Origin: Bin5 sp965116395
Lineage (GTDB): Bacteria > Chloroflexota > Anaerolineae > Caldilineales > Caldilineaceae
Assembly (NCBI GenBank): GCA_965116395.1
Contig: OZ220684.1
Location: 1,240,001-1,304,000, forward strand
Reading direction: 5' to 3'
Length of the DNA: 64,000 nt
A model generated the notes under the pieces. The model had not been told where the DNA came from. It ran no database searches and worked only from the letters and a program-made list of their open reading frames with translations. Shown here in pieces: positions 44,099 to 53,777 of this stretch (position 1 is the stretch's first letter; every line of letters begins with the position of its first letter). A program made the position numbers and the translations under genes.

Positions 44099-46099
44099 TC
44101 AAGTCGCTGGCAGGGCACGAACACTGTCTGCTCTGGCAGGTCCACTGCCGTTCGGCGGCACGGGCGTGTCTTCCTGGCGGCGGAACTGGTTCATATAGAG
44201 TTCGTAGTAGAATCCCCGTTGTGCCAGCAGCCCTTCGTGCGTGCCCCGCTCGATGATCTCTCCGTCATTCAACACCAGAACCTGGTTGGCGCTGCGGATG
44301 GTGCTGAGGCGATGCGCGATCACGAAACTGGTGCGCCCTTTCAAGAGGTCATTGAGCGCAGCCTGTATTTTCTGCTCGGTGCGTGTGTCGACGCTGCTGG
44401 TGGCCTCATCAAGAATTAAGATACGCGGGTCGGCGAGCGCGGCGCGGGCGATGGCCAACAGTTGACGCTGCCCCTGGCTCAGACCACTGCCACGTTCTCC
44501 CAGCACAGTTTCATAGCCTTCGGGCAGCCGCTCAATAAAGTCATGCGCCTGGGCCAGCTTTGCGGCGGCGATGACTTCTTCGTCGGAGGCGTCCGACCGG
44601 CTGAAGCGGATATTGTCCATCACCGAACTGCTGAACAGGTAGGTATCCTGAAGGACGAGACCGATCTGCTGGCGCAGGGTGTGTAGCTGTACGTCGCGTA
44701 CGTCCACACCGTCGATGCGCACTGCGCCGCCGGTAACATCCCAGAAGCGGGGCAGCATATTGATAATGGTCGTCTTGCCGGCGCCAGTTGGGCCGACGAT
44801 CGCTACGGTTTCGCCGGGCTGCGCGATCAGGTTTATTCCCTTCAGGACCGGCTCGCCGGGCACATACTCCGCTTCGACGTTTTCCAGTTCGACGACCCCT
44901 TCGATTGCATGCATCGGCTGGGCGCCGATTTTCTCCTGCACATCGGGAACTTCGTCCATCAGTTCGAAGATGCGTTCCACGCCGGCGATGGCGCTCTGAA
45001 TGTTGGCCCACATCACACTGATCTGGGAGATGGGCATGTTGAAGCGCTGCGCATAGCCCAAGAATGTGACGATCAGGCCGAGGGAGATGGCCGAACCTGC
45101 CAGTGTCTGACCCCGCAGCAGCAGCACGCCGCCGACGCCAACGACGATAGCGATGCCGAGGAATCCCAACGCCTCAAGAGCCGGGGCAAGGGCGGAAGTA
45201 TAGGCCACGGCCTTGACATTGGCGTCGCGATTGACGGCATTACTTTGCCGGAACTGCTCGATATTGGTTTCTTCACGGCTAAAGGCCTGGACCTCGCGCA
45301 CGCCGGAGATGCCCTCCTCCAGTTCCGCGTTTACGTCGCCGATGCTCTGGCGTGTGACGCGAAAGGCCTTGCGGGCCTGGTTGCTGAACCATAGAGTTAC
45401 CAGGACCATCATCGGCACGATGCTCAGGCTGATGAGTCCGTAAGCCCAGTTCAGGACGAGCATCTGATAGATAATCCAGACGATTAGCAGGGCGCTGCTC
45501 AAAACCTGCACGAGAGCAAAGCTGACGACCTGTTGGATTGTGTCTGAATCGTTGGTGATGCGACTCATCAGGTCGCCGGTCTCGTTGCGGGTATAGAAGC
45601 CGAGAGAGAGGCGGTGAAGATGGTTGAAAAGGCGCACGCGCAGGGAGCGAAGAACGTTATGACCGGTCCAACTCATGCTGAAGAACATCAGGCCGCCGGT
45701 GACCGAACCGATCACATAGTAGCCGGTGATGACCAAAGTGATGTTGAGCAGGCCGCGCAGCAGATCAGCGCGGCTGGAGTCGGACGCGGCGAGATCGGGG
45801 GCATACCAGCAGTTGGCCTGGCTGTCGGTTTCCGACTGCAGATCGGTACCTGCGGGCAGTTGAAGCCCTCCGCCTCCTGCGCCGTCGCCGCCGAAGGCCG
45901 ACGGCGCCAGAAAACAGTCCACTGCCTGGCCGATCAGTACCGGGCCGATTACCTGGGTATAGGCGTTTACCGCCATAAGTAGGGCGACAAAGGAAAGAAC
46001 CAACCAGTAGGGACGGAAGTATTTGCTGAAACGGGAAAGGGTGGCGCCAACGCTCTTAGGCTTCAGCGTCTCCGTGCGTAACATGCGGTCACCGAACAT
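44099..46099 (-). CDS. ABC exporter half-transporter, catalytic partner
   Basis: 666 residues: six-helix exporter membrane domain with an unusual Gly/Ser-rich 50-residue insert between helices 1 and 2 (FLAPSAFGGDGAGGGGLQLP), then the ATPase domain. Walker A GPTGAGKTT, signature SGLSQGQRQL, Walker B ILILDEATSSVD with the catalytic Glu, and switch His in FVIAHRLSTI are all canonical. AGGAG precedes the ATG. It starts 53 bases after the partner gene and together they should form a heterodimeric drug or lipid exporter. Confidence 0.92.
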   Translation of the reverse strand: MFGDRMLRTETLKPKSVGATLSRFSKYFRPYWLVLSFVALLMAVNAYTQVIGPVLIGQAVDCFLAPSAFGGDGAGGGGLQLPAGTDLQSETDSQANCWYAPDLAASDSSRADLLRGLLNITLVITGYYVIGSVTGGLMFFSMSWTGHNVLRSLRVRLFNHLHRLSLGFYTRNETGDLMSRITNDSDTIQQVVSFALVQVLSSALLIVWIIYQMLVLNWAYGLISLSIVPMMVLVTLWFSNQARKAFRVTRQSIGDVNAELEEGISGVREVQAFSREETNIEQFRQSNAVNRDANVKAVAYTSALAPALEALGFLGIAIVVGVGGVLLLRGQTLAGSAISLGLIVTFLGYAQRFNMPISQISVMWANIQSAIAGVERIFELMDEVPDVQEKIGAQPMHAIEGVVELENVEAEYVPGEPVLKGINLIAQPGETVAIVGPTGAGKTTIINMLPRFWDVTGGAVRIDGVDVRDVQLHTLRQQIGLVLQDTYLFSSSVMDNIRFSRSDASDEEVIAAAKLAQAHDFIERLPEGYETVLGERGSGLSQGQRQLLAIARAALADPRILILDEATSSVDTRTEQKIQAALNDLLKGRTSFVIAHRLSTIRSANQVLVLNDGEIIERGTHEGLLAQRGFYYELYMNQFRRQEDTPVPPNGSGPARADSVRALPAT

Positions 46100-46152
46100 C
46101 GGGCACGCTCCTGGAAAAATTGTGCGTAATAGGGTCTGCTGCTGCCGACGCG

Positions 46153-48102
46153 CTATGCTTCAGCAATTAGCGGCGCTTCCTCTTCGACAACTGCGTCTTC
46201 CACCAACTGGCTGTGATAGATGTCGGTGTAGATCGCGCTGGTTCGCATCAGCTCTTCATGGTTGCCGCGGTCGACAATGCGGCCCTTTTCGAGCACAAGG
46301 ATCTGATCGGCGTTGACGACCGTGCTGATGCGCTGGGCAATGACAAAGCTGGTGCGGCCAACCATAAGCCGATCCAGCGCATTCTGGATAAGCACTTCGG
46401 TGGCCACATCGACGCTGCTGGTGGAATCGTCGAGGATGAGGATGCGCGGGTCGGTCAATAGTGCGCGGGCGATGGCGACGCGCTGTTTCTGGCCGCCGGA
46501 AAGGGTCGTGCCGCGCTCACCCACGGCCGTTTGATAGCCATCTGGGAAGCTGAGGATGAAGTCATGGGCGGCGGCGGCTCTAGCGGCGGCTTCGACCTCG
46601 GCGTCGGTGGCGTCGGGGCGGCCAAAGGCGATGTTGTCGCGAATTGTGCCAGTAAAGAGATTGGTCTCCTGCAACACAATGCCTATCTGCCGCCTCATGC
46701 TGTCCAACGTTACATCGCGCACGTCGTAGTCATCGATCAGGACCTGCCCGTCGCTGACGTCGTAGAAGCGCGGGATGAGATTGATGATCGTCGTCTTGCC
46801 GCTGCCGGTTCCCCCTAAGAGGGCGACGGTTTCACCAGGCCGAGCTTCCAAAGAAATGCTTTGGAGGACAGGGTCGGTGCTGTTGAAGTAGCGGAAGGTG
46901 ACATCGGCAAAGCGGACGCGTCCCTGGACCTGCGGCATAGGTTGCGCGCCGGGTTTGTCTGTCACTTCGTTTTCGGCGTTGAGGATCTCGAAGATGCGTT
47001 TGGCGCTGGCACTGGCCTGGCTCATTTGGGCGACAATGAAACCGAGCTGGCCTACGGGAAAGAACACATAGATCAGATAGAGGCTGAACTTCTGCCACTC
47101 ACCCAGCGTGAGTGTATCGATGAGAATCTGCCGCCCGCCAAAGTAGACGACAGCGGCCTGACCCAGATTGGAGATCAGAAAGATGAATGGGAAGAGGAAG
47201 CTGAATATTTTCGACACCCGGATATGCTGATCCATGAGCTTTTGGGCCGAGTCGGCAAACCTGTCCTGCTCCTCTCTTTCGCGCACAAAAGCCTTAACAA
47301 CGCGGATACCGGCAAGATTCTCCTGGAGGATGTCGTTAAGCGTCGACAGCCGGCGCTGGATTTCGCCGAATAGAGATTGGGCGACGGAGCCGAAGACCAT
47401 GAAGAGGACAAGCGCGATGGGCAGCACAGGCAGGATGATCAATGTCAACGACAAGTTGGTGAAGGCCAACACTGCCAGGGAACCAATGAGGAGAACGATA
47501 GACTGCACGGCCAGCAACATCCCCTGACCGATAAACATTCTCAGTTTTTCGACATCGTCGGTGGCGCGGATCATCAACTGGCCGGTACGGTTGCGGTCAT
47601 GATAGCTGAAAGAGAGCCGCTGAATTTTCTCGAACAGTTCGTTGCGGAAATCGAAGGCCAAGTCCTGGCTCACCTTCTGGGCCAGGAAGGCTTGGGCGAA
47701 GGCGAACAGCCCGCGCGCAAGCGAGAACACAACGATGAATACCATCGCCCAATAGATAGGCCCTTCGGCGCCGACAGCCCGTTCGGTCAACTCTTCTACC
47801 GAGAGGGGCAGCGCTTCGAGGGCCTCGGCCCGCGCTGTCTCCGGCAAGTCCAGGATCTGACGAGCGAACACGCTGTTGGTAACGGCGTCAAGGACGTTCT
47901 GCACCAGCTGGGGCACGACAAGCTGCGCCCCAATGCTGATGAACAGCGCGGCATAGGCCAGGGTTGTCGTGGTCTTGTAGCGGCCCAGATAGCGAATGGC
48001 AAGGCCTAGATCCTTCATGCTGCCGCCGCCCCCGGCCGGGCCACGCCCGGAACCACCACCGGGGCCGCCGCCGGGTCTACTGGATGCTCTTCGTTGGTTC
48101 AC
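46153..48102 (-). CDS. ABC exporter half-transporter, degenerate-site partner
   Basis: 649 residues from GTG 48102, which has AAGGAG at the right distance; the open frame runs 21 codons further without a better site. A Gly-rich N-terminal tail (GGGPGGGSGRGPAGGGGS) precedes six helices and an ATPase domain. Walker A GGTGSGKTT and LSGGQKQRVAIARA are normal, but Walker B reads ILILDDSTSSVD (Asp for the catalytic Glu) and the switch reads FVIAQRISTV (Gln for His). These are the hallmarks of the degenerate subunit in heterodimeric exporters such as LmrC or TM287. It follows the MarR gene by 66 bases. Confidence 0.92.
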   Translation of the reverse strand: MNQRRASSRPGGGPGGGSGRGPAGGGGSMKDLGLAIRYLGRYKTTTTLAYAALFISIGAQLVVPQLVQNVLDAVTNSVFARQILDLPETARAEALEALPLSVEELTERAVGAEGPIYWAMVFIVVFSLARGLFAFAQAFLAQKVSQDLAFDFRNELFEKIQRLSFSYHDRNRTGQLMIRATDDVEKLRMFIGQGMLLAVQSIVLLIGSLAVLAFTNLSLTLIILPVLPIALVLFMVFGSVAQSLFGEIQRRLSTLNDILQENLAGIRVVKAFVREREEQDRFADSAQKLMDQHIRVSKIFSFLFPFIFLISNLGQAAVVYFGGRQILIDTLTLGEWQKFSLYLIYVFFPVGQLGFIVAQMSQASASAKRIFEILNAENEVTDKPGAQPMPQVQGRVRFADVTFRYFNSTDPVLQSISLEARPGETVALLGGTGSGKTTIINLIPRFYDVSDGQVLIDDYDVRDVTLDSMRRQIGIVLQETNLFTGTIRDNIAFGRPDATDAEVEAAARAAAAHDFILSFPDGYQTAVGERGTTLSGGQKQRVAIARALLTDPRILILDDSTSSVDVATEVLIQNALDRLMVGRTSFVIAQRISTVVNADQILVLEKGRIVDRGNHEELMRTSAIYTDIYHSQLVEDAVVEEEAPLIAEA

Positions 48103-48168
48103 ATGCCACTCCTTGGGGAGAGGAACAGGGCATCGCAAGCCTTTGGCAGGAAGCCTGCGACGCAATCG

Positions 48169-48777
48169 CTATGCACTGTTGTCTTCTCGTTCCCGCTGCA
48201 GTGATTCGAGCAGGCCGGTCAGAAGCCTCTGGAGCATTTCGCGCTCTTCAGCTGAAAGTTGACCAACCAGGTTGTTGAGAAACTCGAAGTACTGGGGTAT
48301 AGATGCTTGAATCAACGCTCTGCTGTCGGGCGTTAGTCGGATGCGGAAAGCTCGCAGGTCGTTCGGGTCCAGGTGGCGTTCGATGAGCCGGGACTCCTCC
48401 AACGCACGCAGGTGGGAGCTGATGGTGTTCTTACTCAGACATTGACTATGGGCCAGATCGGTGGGCGAAAGTGTTGCCTGGTCGTTGCGCTCCGCCAGAT
48501 ACAGCCGGATCAGAATACGCCATTGGGGGAGGGTGATTTCTTCATCCCGCATGCGCTCACCCAGAATACGGTCATAGGCACCGGCGCATACCTTAACCAG
48601 CCGCAAGATCTCCATTCCATGCACATGGGCCAGGCCTGACTCAGCCAGAAGTTGACAGAAGCCGATCTGTTCATCTGCCGCCTGCGTTGACTGTACCCGA
48701 TCAGCCGAGCTCGAAAGGACACCGGGTTCGTCTGACCACTGTGAATTGGGATGGACGGATGGCCTGATTTTAGTCAT
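48169..48777 (-). CDS. MarR-family transcriptional regulator
   Basis: 202 residues with a 50-residue N-terminal extension. The winged helix is clear: LPQWRILIRLYLAERNDQAT, LSPTDLAHSQCLSKNTISSH, LRALEESRLIERHLDPNDLR, AFRIRLTPDSRALIQ. It is first in the operon with the two ABC genes, so it probably senses the exporter's substrate and represses the operon. Cys in the recognition-helix region (HSQCLSK) could allow redox sensing; this is speculative. Confidence 0.9.
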   Translation of the reverse strand: MTKIRPSVHPNSQWSDEPGVLSSSADRVQSTQAADEQIGFCQLLAESGLAHVHGMEILRLVKVCAGAYDRILGERMRDEEITLPQWRILIRLYLAERNDQATLSPTDLAHSQCLSKNTISSHLRALEESRLIERHLDPNDLRAFRIRLTPDSRALIQASIPQYFEFLNNLVGQLSAEEREMLQRLLTGLLESLQREREDNSA

Positions 48778-48784
48778 ATGCAGA

Positions 48785-48790
48785 ATTGTA
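48785..48790 (-). promoter_or_regulatory. Candidate -10 element of the marR-ABC operon
   Basis: TACAAT on the minus strand, seven bases before ATG 48777, with only a weak -35 match upstream and no Shine-Dalgarno sequence. It would produce a leaderless mRNA. The same 246-base gap must hold the fabF promoter; TATAGT at 48913-48918 is a weak candidate. Confidence 0.4.
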
Positions 48791-49023
48791 CGGCATGGAA
48801 CTAAAGATGCAAAATCACAGCTCCCTGTGTGCTAAGGGAGCCCATTTCTTCTCTGGTATCGACAATGCACGCCCAGGAGTGGGAAAACGCAACGAATGAC
48901 CAGTATTCGTGTTATAGTAGAGTACATAGACTGATTCAATTCTCCCGACATAAGGTGAGCGGACGACGAGGGCAAGGAAACACAGCACATCCGAGTCGGG
49001 GTGTCCACCTGGAAATTATACGC

Positions 49024-50301
49024 ATGTACAGTAGCAATGGCCAGCCCCCACGGGTCGTGATCACCGGAATCGGCGCGGTGACTCCCTTGGGTCTGACGAT
49101 GGATGAGACGTGGGATGCCCTGCTGGCAGGCCAGTCAGGCATTGATACGGTCACCAGATTCGACACCAGTGAGCTGAATACCCGCTTTGCAGGCGAGTTG
49201 AAGGGCTTCGAAGCCAAGAACTATATGGATCGCAAGGAGGCCCGCCGGCTTGATCCGTATATTCAGTATGCTTTGGTGGCAGCGGAGCAGGCGTTCAACG
49301 ACAGTGGGCTCGATCCGAGCAAAGAGACGCCAACTGATATAGGTGTGTTGATCGCCAGCGGGACCGGCGGCGTAACTTCGCTGCTTGACAATTTCAGGTT
49401 GACGGAGAAGCGCGGCTTGCGCAAGGTGAGCCCGTTTCTGATTCCAAATATGCTGGTGGACAGTGCGGCCGGGAAGATCGCGATTCTGTATAATTTGCGC
49501 GGTCCGAATTTTTCGGTGGTCAATGCCTGCGCCAGCGGTACTGCGGCTACCGGTGAGGCATTTGAGTTGATCCGGCGAGGCGACGCGCAGGTGATGGTCA
49601 CGGGAGGCTCTGAGGCGGCGCTGCTGCCACTCATGATGGCCGGCTTCGACATTATGGGGGCCATGAGCCAGCGCAACGACGACCCGTCGGCGGCCTGCCG
49701 TCCGTTCGACAGCGAACGGGATGGCTTTGTGATGAGCGAGGGGAGCGCGATACTGATATTGGAGTCGCTCGAGCATGCGCTGGCCCGCGATGCCCGAATC
49801 TATGCGGAGGTGATCGGCTACGGGAACAGCGCCGACGCGTATCATATGGCGGCGCCCCATTTCGACGGCCTGGGGGCCGAAGATGCGATGAATATGGCGC
49901 TACGCAAGGCGGCGAGCTACGGAGTGAAGCGTACCGACGTGAATTATGTCAACGCCCATGGAACGAGTACGGAGCTCAACGACCCGGGCGAAACAAAGGC
50001 GATAAAGCGCGTGTTAGGCGAGCACGCTTACAACGTGAACATCAGCAGCACAAAATCGATGCTTGGGCACCTGTTGGGAGCGGCCGGCGCGATAGAAGCG
50101 ATTGTCTGCCTCAAGACGATTGAAAAAGGTGTGATTCCACCAACTATAAATCTGGACAACCCCGATCCGACTTGTGATCTGAATTACACGCCGATGCAGT
50201 CTGTGCAGGCAGACGTCGCAGTGACAATGAGCAATAGTTTCGGTTTTGGCGGCCACAACTCATGTCTGATGTTGCGGCGGTTCGAGGAGAATGGGGTATG
50301 A
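49024..50301 (+). CDS. fabF: 3-oxoacyl-ACP synthase II
   Basis: 425 residues from ATG 49024 (MYSSNGQPPRVVITGIGAVT); an open frame back to 48829 has no family similarity. The Cys-His-His triad is present: VVNACASGTAATGEA, VNAHGTSTELND and KSMLGHLLGAAG. It elongates acyl-ACP in type II fatty acid synthesis. Its stop overlaps the fabH start (ATGA). Confidence 0.95.
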   Translation: MYSSNGQPPRVVITGIGAVTPLGLTMDETWDALLAGQSGIDTVTRFDTSELNTRFAGELKGFEAKNYMDRKEARRLDPYIQYALVAAEQAFNDSGLDPSKETPTDIGVLIASGTGGVTSLLDNFRLTEKRGLRKVSPFLIPNMLVDSAAGKIAILYNLRGPNFSVVNACASGTAATGEAFELIRRGDAQVMVTGGSEAALLPLMMAGFDIMGAMSQRNDDPSAACRPFDSERDGFVMSEGSAILILESLEHALARDARIYAEVIGYGNSADAYHMAAPHFDGLGAEDAMNMALRKAASYGVKRTDVNYVNAHGTSTELNDPGETKAIKRVLGEHAYNVNISSTKSMLGHLLGAAGAIEAIVCLKTIEKGVIPPTINLDNPDPTCDLNYTPMQSVQADVAVTMSNSFGFGGHNSCLMLRRFEENGV

Positions 50302-51584
50302 CAGCGCAAGCGCACGAGGAAAACGGGACTGGTAGCGACTATGCAGCTGAACATCTGAACGGGCACTATACGGAAGAGGAAGCGCAACCGGAGGTGCAGG
50401 ACCGAGTGCAGCCGCCCTGCTATGCCCAGATCATCGGTTGGGGCTATGAAGTTCCCGACCGGGTCGTGACAAATCATGATTTGGAACAGGTCGTCGACAC
50501 GCAGGACGAGTGGATTCGCACACGCACAGGCATTCAGGAGCGACGGGTCGTGGCGGCGCCGGAGGAGACCACTGCCACTCTGGGAACGGAGGCTGCTCGC
50601 AAAGCTCTTGAAGTGGCCGACGTCCATCCGGCCAAGGTGGACCTGATAATTTGTGCGACCAGTTCGCCGGAACATTTTTTCCCGGCCACGGCCAGCATCA
50701 TCCAGGACAATTTAGGCATTATCAATGCCGGCGCCTTTGATTTGAGCGCGGCCTGTTCGGGCTTTGTGTATGCTCTGAGCATTGCCCGCGGGCAGATTCT
50801 GGCGGGTGATGCCGAGTACGTGCTGGTCGTAGGTTCGGAGACGCTGAGTCGGTGGGTGGATTGGACCGACCGCACGACATGTGTCCTCTTCGGGGATGGC
50901 GCGGGTGCGGTGCTGCTGGCCGCCAGCGACGTGCCCGGCGGGGTGACTGCTACGGTACTTGGCAGCGACGGCTCCGGTGCGGAGCTTTTGACTATCCCTG
51001 CCGGCGGCAGTGCGGCCCCGGCAAGCCTGGAGACGGTCAGCAACGGTTCCCATTATATTCAGATGGACGGTCGGGCCGTTTTCCGCTTTGCAACGCGAAT
51101 TATGGCCCTTGCAACGCGGCGCGTGCTTGATAAGGCCGGTGTTCCGGTAAGCGAAGTCGATCTGGTCGTCCCCCACCAGGCGAACAAGCGCATTATCCAG
51201 CATAGCGTACAGCGGCAGTTGAAGATTCCGGAAGACAAAGTCTATGTGAACGTTCACAAGTACGGCAACACAAGCACGGCCAGCATCCCTATTGCGCTAT
51301 GCGAAGCGATTGAAGAGGGCAAGGTGGCACCGGGTGACAATCTTGTGTTTGTCGGCTTTGGCGCCGGCCTGACCTGGGGCGCATGCGCTGTCAAGTGGAG
51401 TGTGCCGATAGAACAGCCGGAAGCGACCTGGTGGAAAAACACGCAGCGGCAGGCTACTTATCAGGCGGCGGCGGCGCGCTCGATGTGGAAGCGGGCCATT
51501 CGCCGCATATACAGCCAGGTCGAGCCGCGCGCGATGGCACGGCGTCCGGTTCGCAGACCGGATGAGGAGCAGCCAACGCCGTAA
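50298..51584 (+). CDS. fabH: 3-oxoacyl-ACP synthase III with N- and C-terminal extensions
   Basis: 428 residues, about 100 longer than usual. AGGAGA at 50286 precedes ATG 50298, which overlaps the fabF stop by four bases. Catalytic Cys in SAACSGFVYALSIA, His in VVPHQANKRII, Asn in HKYGNTSTASIPI. It condenses acyl-CoA with malonyl-ACP to start fatty acid synthesis. About 40 acidic residues precede the fold, and a basic 60-residue tail (RSMWKRAIRRIYSQVEPRAM) follows it; neither is usual. No acpP, fabD or fabG is in the window. Confidence 0.92.
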   Translation: MTAQAHEENGTGSDYAAEHLNGHYTEEEAQPEVQDRVQPPCYAQIIGWGYEVPDRVVTNHDLEQVVDTQDEWIRTRTGIQERRVVAAPEETTATLGTEAARKALEVADVHPAKVDLIICATSSPEHFFPATASIIQDNLGIINAGAFDLSAACSGFVYALSIARGQILAGDAEYVLVVGSETLSRWVDWTDRTTCVLFGDGAGAVLLAASDVPGGVTATVLGSDGSGAELLTIPAGGSAAPASLETVSNGSHYIQMDGRAVFRFATRIMALATRRVLDKAGVPVSEVDLVVPHQANKRIIQHSVQRQLKIPEDKVYVNVHKYGNTSTASIPIALCEAIEEGKVAPGDNLVFVGFGAGLTWGACAVKWSVPIEQPEATWWKNTQRQATYQAAAARSMWKRAIRRIYSQVEPRAMARRPVRRPDEEQPTP

Positions 51585-51706
51585 TCCGAAGCAGACAGGC
51601 CGCTATTCGACTTACCCACTCGCAACGCAACCGCAGATCAGTTCAAGCTGTTTCCGATAATACTGTGAGGCCGACACCCTACAAGGGACAGTATGGAGGT
51701 ATACCC

Positions 51707-52564
51707 ATGCCTATTACCGCAGTCGAAAAACGGACCCAACTCATACGCGACGGCTTCTGTATTTTCGAAAATGTGTTGGAACCGGAGATGGTCGCCAAGC
51801 TGAATGCGATGAGCGAATGGACGATCGCGCAGGAGGATGAGGAGCATTTTGAACAGCACCGTTCGCAGGGCTGCATCATACCCTACTGGAAGTACCCGCA
51901 TCCGGCCTTTCCCGAACTGATCGCCCATCCGGGCGCGTTGGGGGCCCTGGCACAGCTGGGTTTTGACCAGCCAAAGGTCTGGAGTGGATTTGTGATCAGC
52001 AAGCCGCCGCATAGCCCCCCGCTCTACTGGCATCAGGATGGCGTTTTGTGGGAGCACCCGATCAGCTACACCGACCAGCCGCAGCAGTACTTTCTGATGT
52101 ACTACCTGGTCGACACCAGCCCGGACAATGGTTGTCTGCGGCTGATCCCGGGCTCCCATTTGAAGCGCCACGCGCTGCATGATCTGGACCGCAAGGCGCA
52201 TGACGGCGACGAAGTGGGCCGCGCTAAGAACATGCATCATCCGGCGTTTCAGAAGGCTGAAGGTGAAGTCGACGTGCCGGTGCGGGCGGGGGACGTTGTG
52301 ATTGGCGATGCGCGCCTGTTGCATTCGGCGCACGCGAACCAGAGCGACCAGTGGCGCACGGTACTCACTATCTGGTATTGGGCCGACTATGCCGGTCTGC
52401 CCGAGCCCATCCAGTCGCTTGTTGCCTCTCATGTCACGGAACGCTCAGAATGGGCTGAATGGGCCGATCAGGCAGACCCGGCGGTCCAGGCCTTGATACC
52501 GCGCTTTTCGGGCGACGTTGAGCCGCTTCCCTGGGGCCGGGGGCCGAAGAAGGGGATGTCCTGA
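51707..52564 (+). CDS. PhyH-family dioxygenase
   Basis: 285 residues from ATG 51707, which follows GGAGGT by six bases. The iron site is complete: WHQDGVLWEHP gives H-x-D, LLHSAHANQSDQWR the distal His and the Arg that binds 2-oxoglutarate. CLRLIPGSHLKRHALHDLD is the usual beta-helix motif. First gene of a plus-strand run with a dehydrogenase and two more PhyH genes. Substrate unknown. Confidence 0.85.
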   Translation: MPITAVEKRTQLIRDGFCIFENVLEPEMVAKLNAMSEWTIAQEDEEHFEQHRSQGCIIPYWKYPHPAFPELIAHPGALGALAQLGFDQPKVWSGFVISKPPHSPPLYWHQDGVLWEHPISYTDQPQQYFLMYYLVDTSPDNGCLRLIPGSHLKRHALHDLDRKAHDGDEVGRAKNMHHPAFQKAEGEVDVPVRAGDVVIGDARLLHSAHANQSDQWRTVLTIWYWADYAGLPEPIQSLVASHVTERSEWAEWADQADPAVQALIPRFSGDVEPLPWGRGPKKGMS

Positions 52565-52704
52565 GAATGTCTCGGTACATAACATGCCAGTTTTCAGTCC
52601 CTCCTGTGTGATGAAACTCTCCGCCGACAGAGGACAGGGCCAGTCAGTCTCAGTGGGGGTTACCGCACGCAAAGGGACCTTTAGTCCCATAAGGAGCGTT
52701 TCTT

Positions 52705-53721
52705 GTGATCCAGGCAGCTATTACCGGTGAACGGCAGGTCGCATTTAACGAGTTGCCCGAGCCGCAGGCGAAAGCCGATTGGGCGGTAGTCAAGGTCCAT
52801 GCTTCTGCGCTGTGCACTGAATACAAGCTATGGATGGACGGCCAGAGCCAGGCGATAATGGGCCATGAGGGCGTGGGGGAGGTGGTGGAAGTCGCTGAGC
52901 GGGGGCCTGTCAGCGTGGGGGACCGGGTGGTGGTCTTGCCGCAGTTTTCCTGCGGCCGTTGTCATCTTTGCATGAGCGGCGACTATATCTACTGTGAGGA
53001 CAGCCACGATTTCGCCGAGCTGCATGGGTCGATGGCCGGCTCGGGCACGTTTGCCCACTATACGCTTAAACCGGCGTGGCTGCTGCCCAAGGTCCCAGAC
53101 GATGTGGGCTATGCGCAGGCGACGATGGCGATTGACGGCATTGGCGCCTCCTTCGGCGGGCAAGAAGCCATTGGCGTCAACTCGCAGGACACGGTGCTGA
53201 TCACCGGGCTGGGACCGGTTGGGCTGGGCGCGGTGGTCAATGCCCGTTTTCGCAATGCCCGTGTAATCGGAGTCGAACCGGCGCCGTGGCGTGCGAACCG
53301 GGCGCTGGAGATGGGGGCCGAAACGGTACTCGACCCCAGCGATCCGGACATACTGCAGAAGATCCGCAGCTTGACCGAGGGCAGGGGCGTGGACTGCGCG
53401 GTCGACTGTTCCGGACGCGTCGCGGCGGAGCGGCTTTGCATTGACGCTACCCGCCGGCGCGGCCGCGTGGCTTTCGTCGGCGAATGCCGCGAAGAGCTTT
53501 CGATAACCGTCAGTTCCGACATGATCCGCAAGGGGTTGACCGTCGTCGGGTCCTGGCTCTACAATATGGGCGACTACGCTAAAGTGATGAAGGTCATCCG
53601 GCAGTCTCCCCTCATCGATCTGCTGATCAGCCACCAGTTGCCGATGAGCCAGATTCAGACGGGATTCGGCCTGCTGGCGCAGGGTGAGGCCGGTAAGATC
53701 GTGGTCGATCCATGGGCCTAG
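52705..53721 (+). CDS. Zinc-type alcohol dehydrogenase (MDR family)
   Basis: 338 residues from GTG 52705, with AAGGAG at 52691-52696. The catalytic-zinc motif GHEGVGEVVEVAERGPVSVG and the structural-zinc motif CGRCHLCMSGDYIYC are present, as is the nucleotide-binding stretch TVLITGLGPVGLGAVV. The third ligand, a Cys in ALCTEYK, is present. The enzyme oxidises an alcohol or polyol with NAD(P). Its position among PhyH genes suggests it acts on the product of a hydroxylation. Confidence 0.9.
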   Translation: MIQAAITGERQVAFNELPEPQAKADWAVVKVHASALCTEYKLWMDGQSQAIMGHEGVGEVVEVAERGPVSVGDRVVVLPQFSCGRCHLCMSGDYIYCEDSHDFAELHGSMAGSGTFAHYTLKPAWLLPKVPDDVGYAQATMAIDGIGASFGGQEAIGVNSQDTVLITGLGPVGLGAVVNARFRNARVIGVEPAPWRANRALEMGAETVLDPSDPDILQKIRSLTEGRGVDCAVDCSGRVAAERLCIDATRRRGRVAFVGECREELSITVSSDMIRKGLTVVGSWLYNMGDYAKVMKVIRQSPLIDLLISHQLPMSQIQTGFGLLAQGEAGKIVVDPWA

Positions 53722-53777
53722 AGTTGACAGGTTGATCTTTCTGCCCATCCATCGATTTCTCCACAATCATATGGAGC

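Noticed and set aside
48829..49023. N-terminal extension of FabF to 48829
   Set aside because: The 65 extra residues do not match the family, and FabF proteins normally begin just before RVVITGIG.
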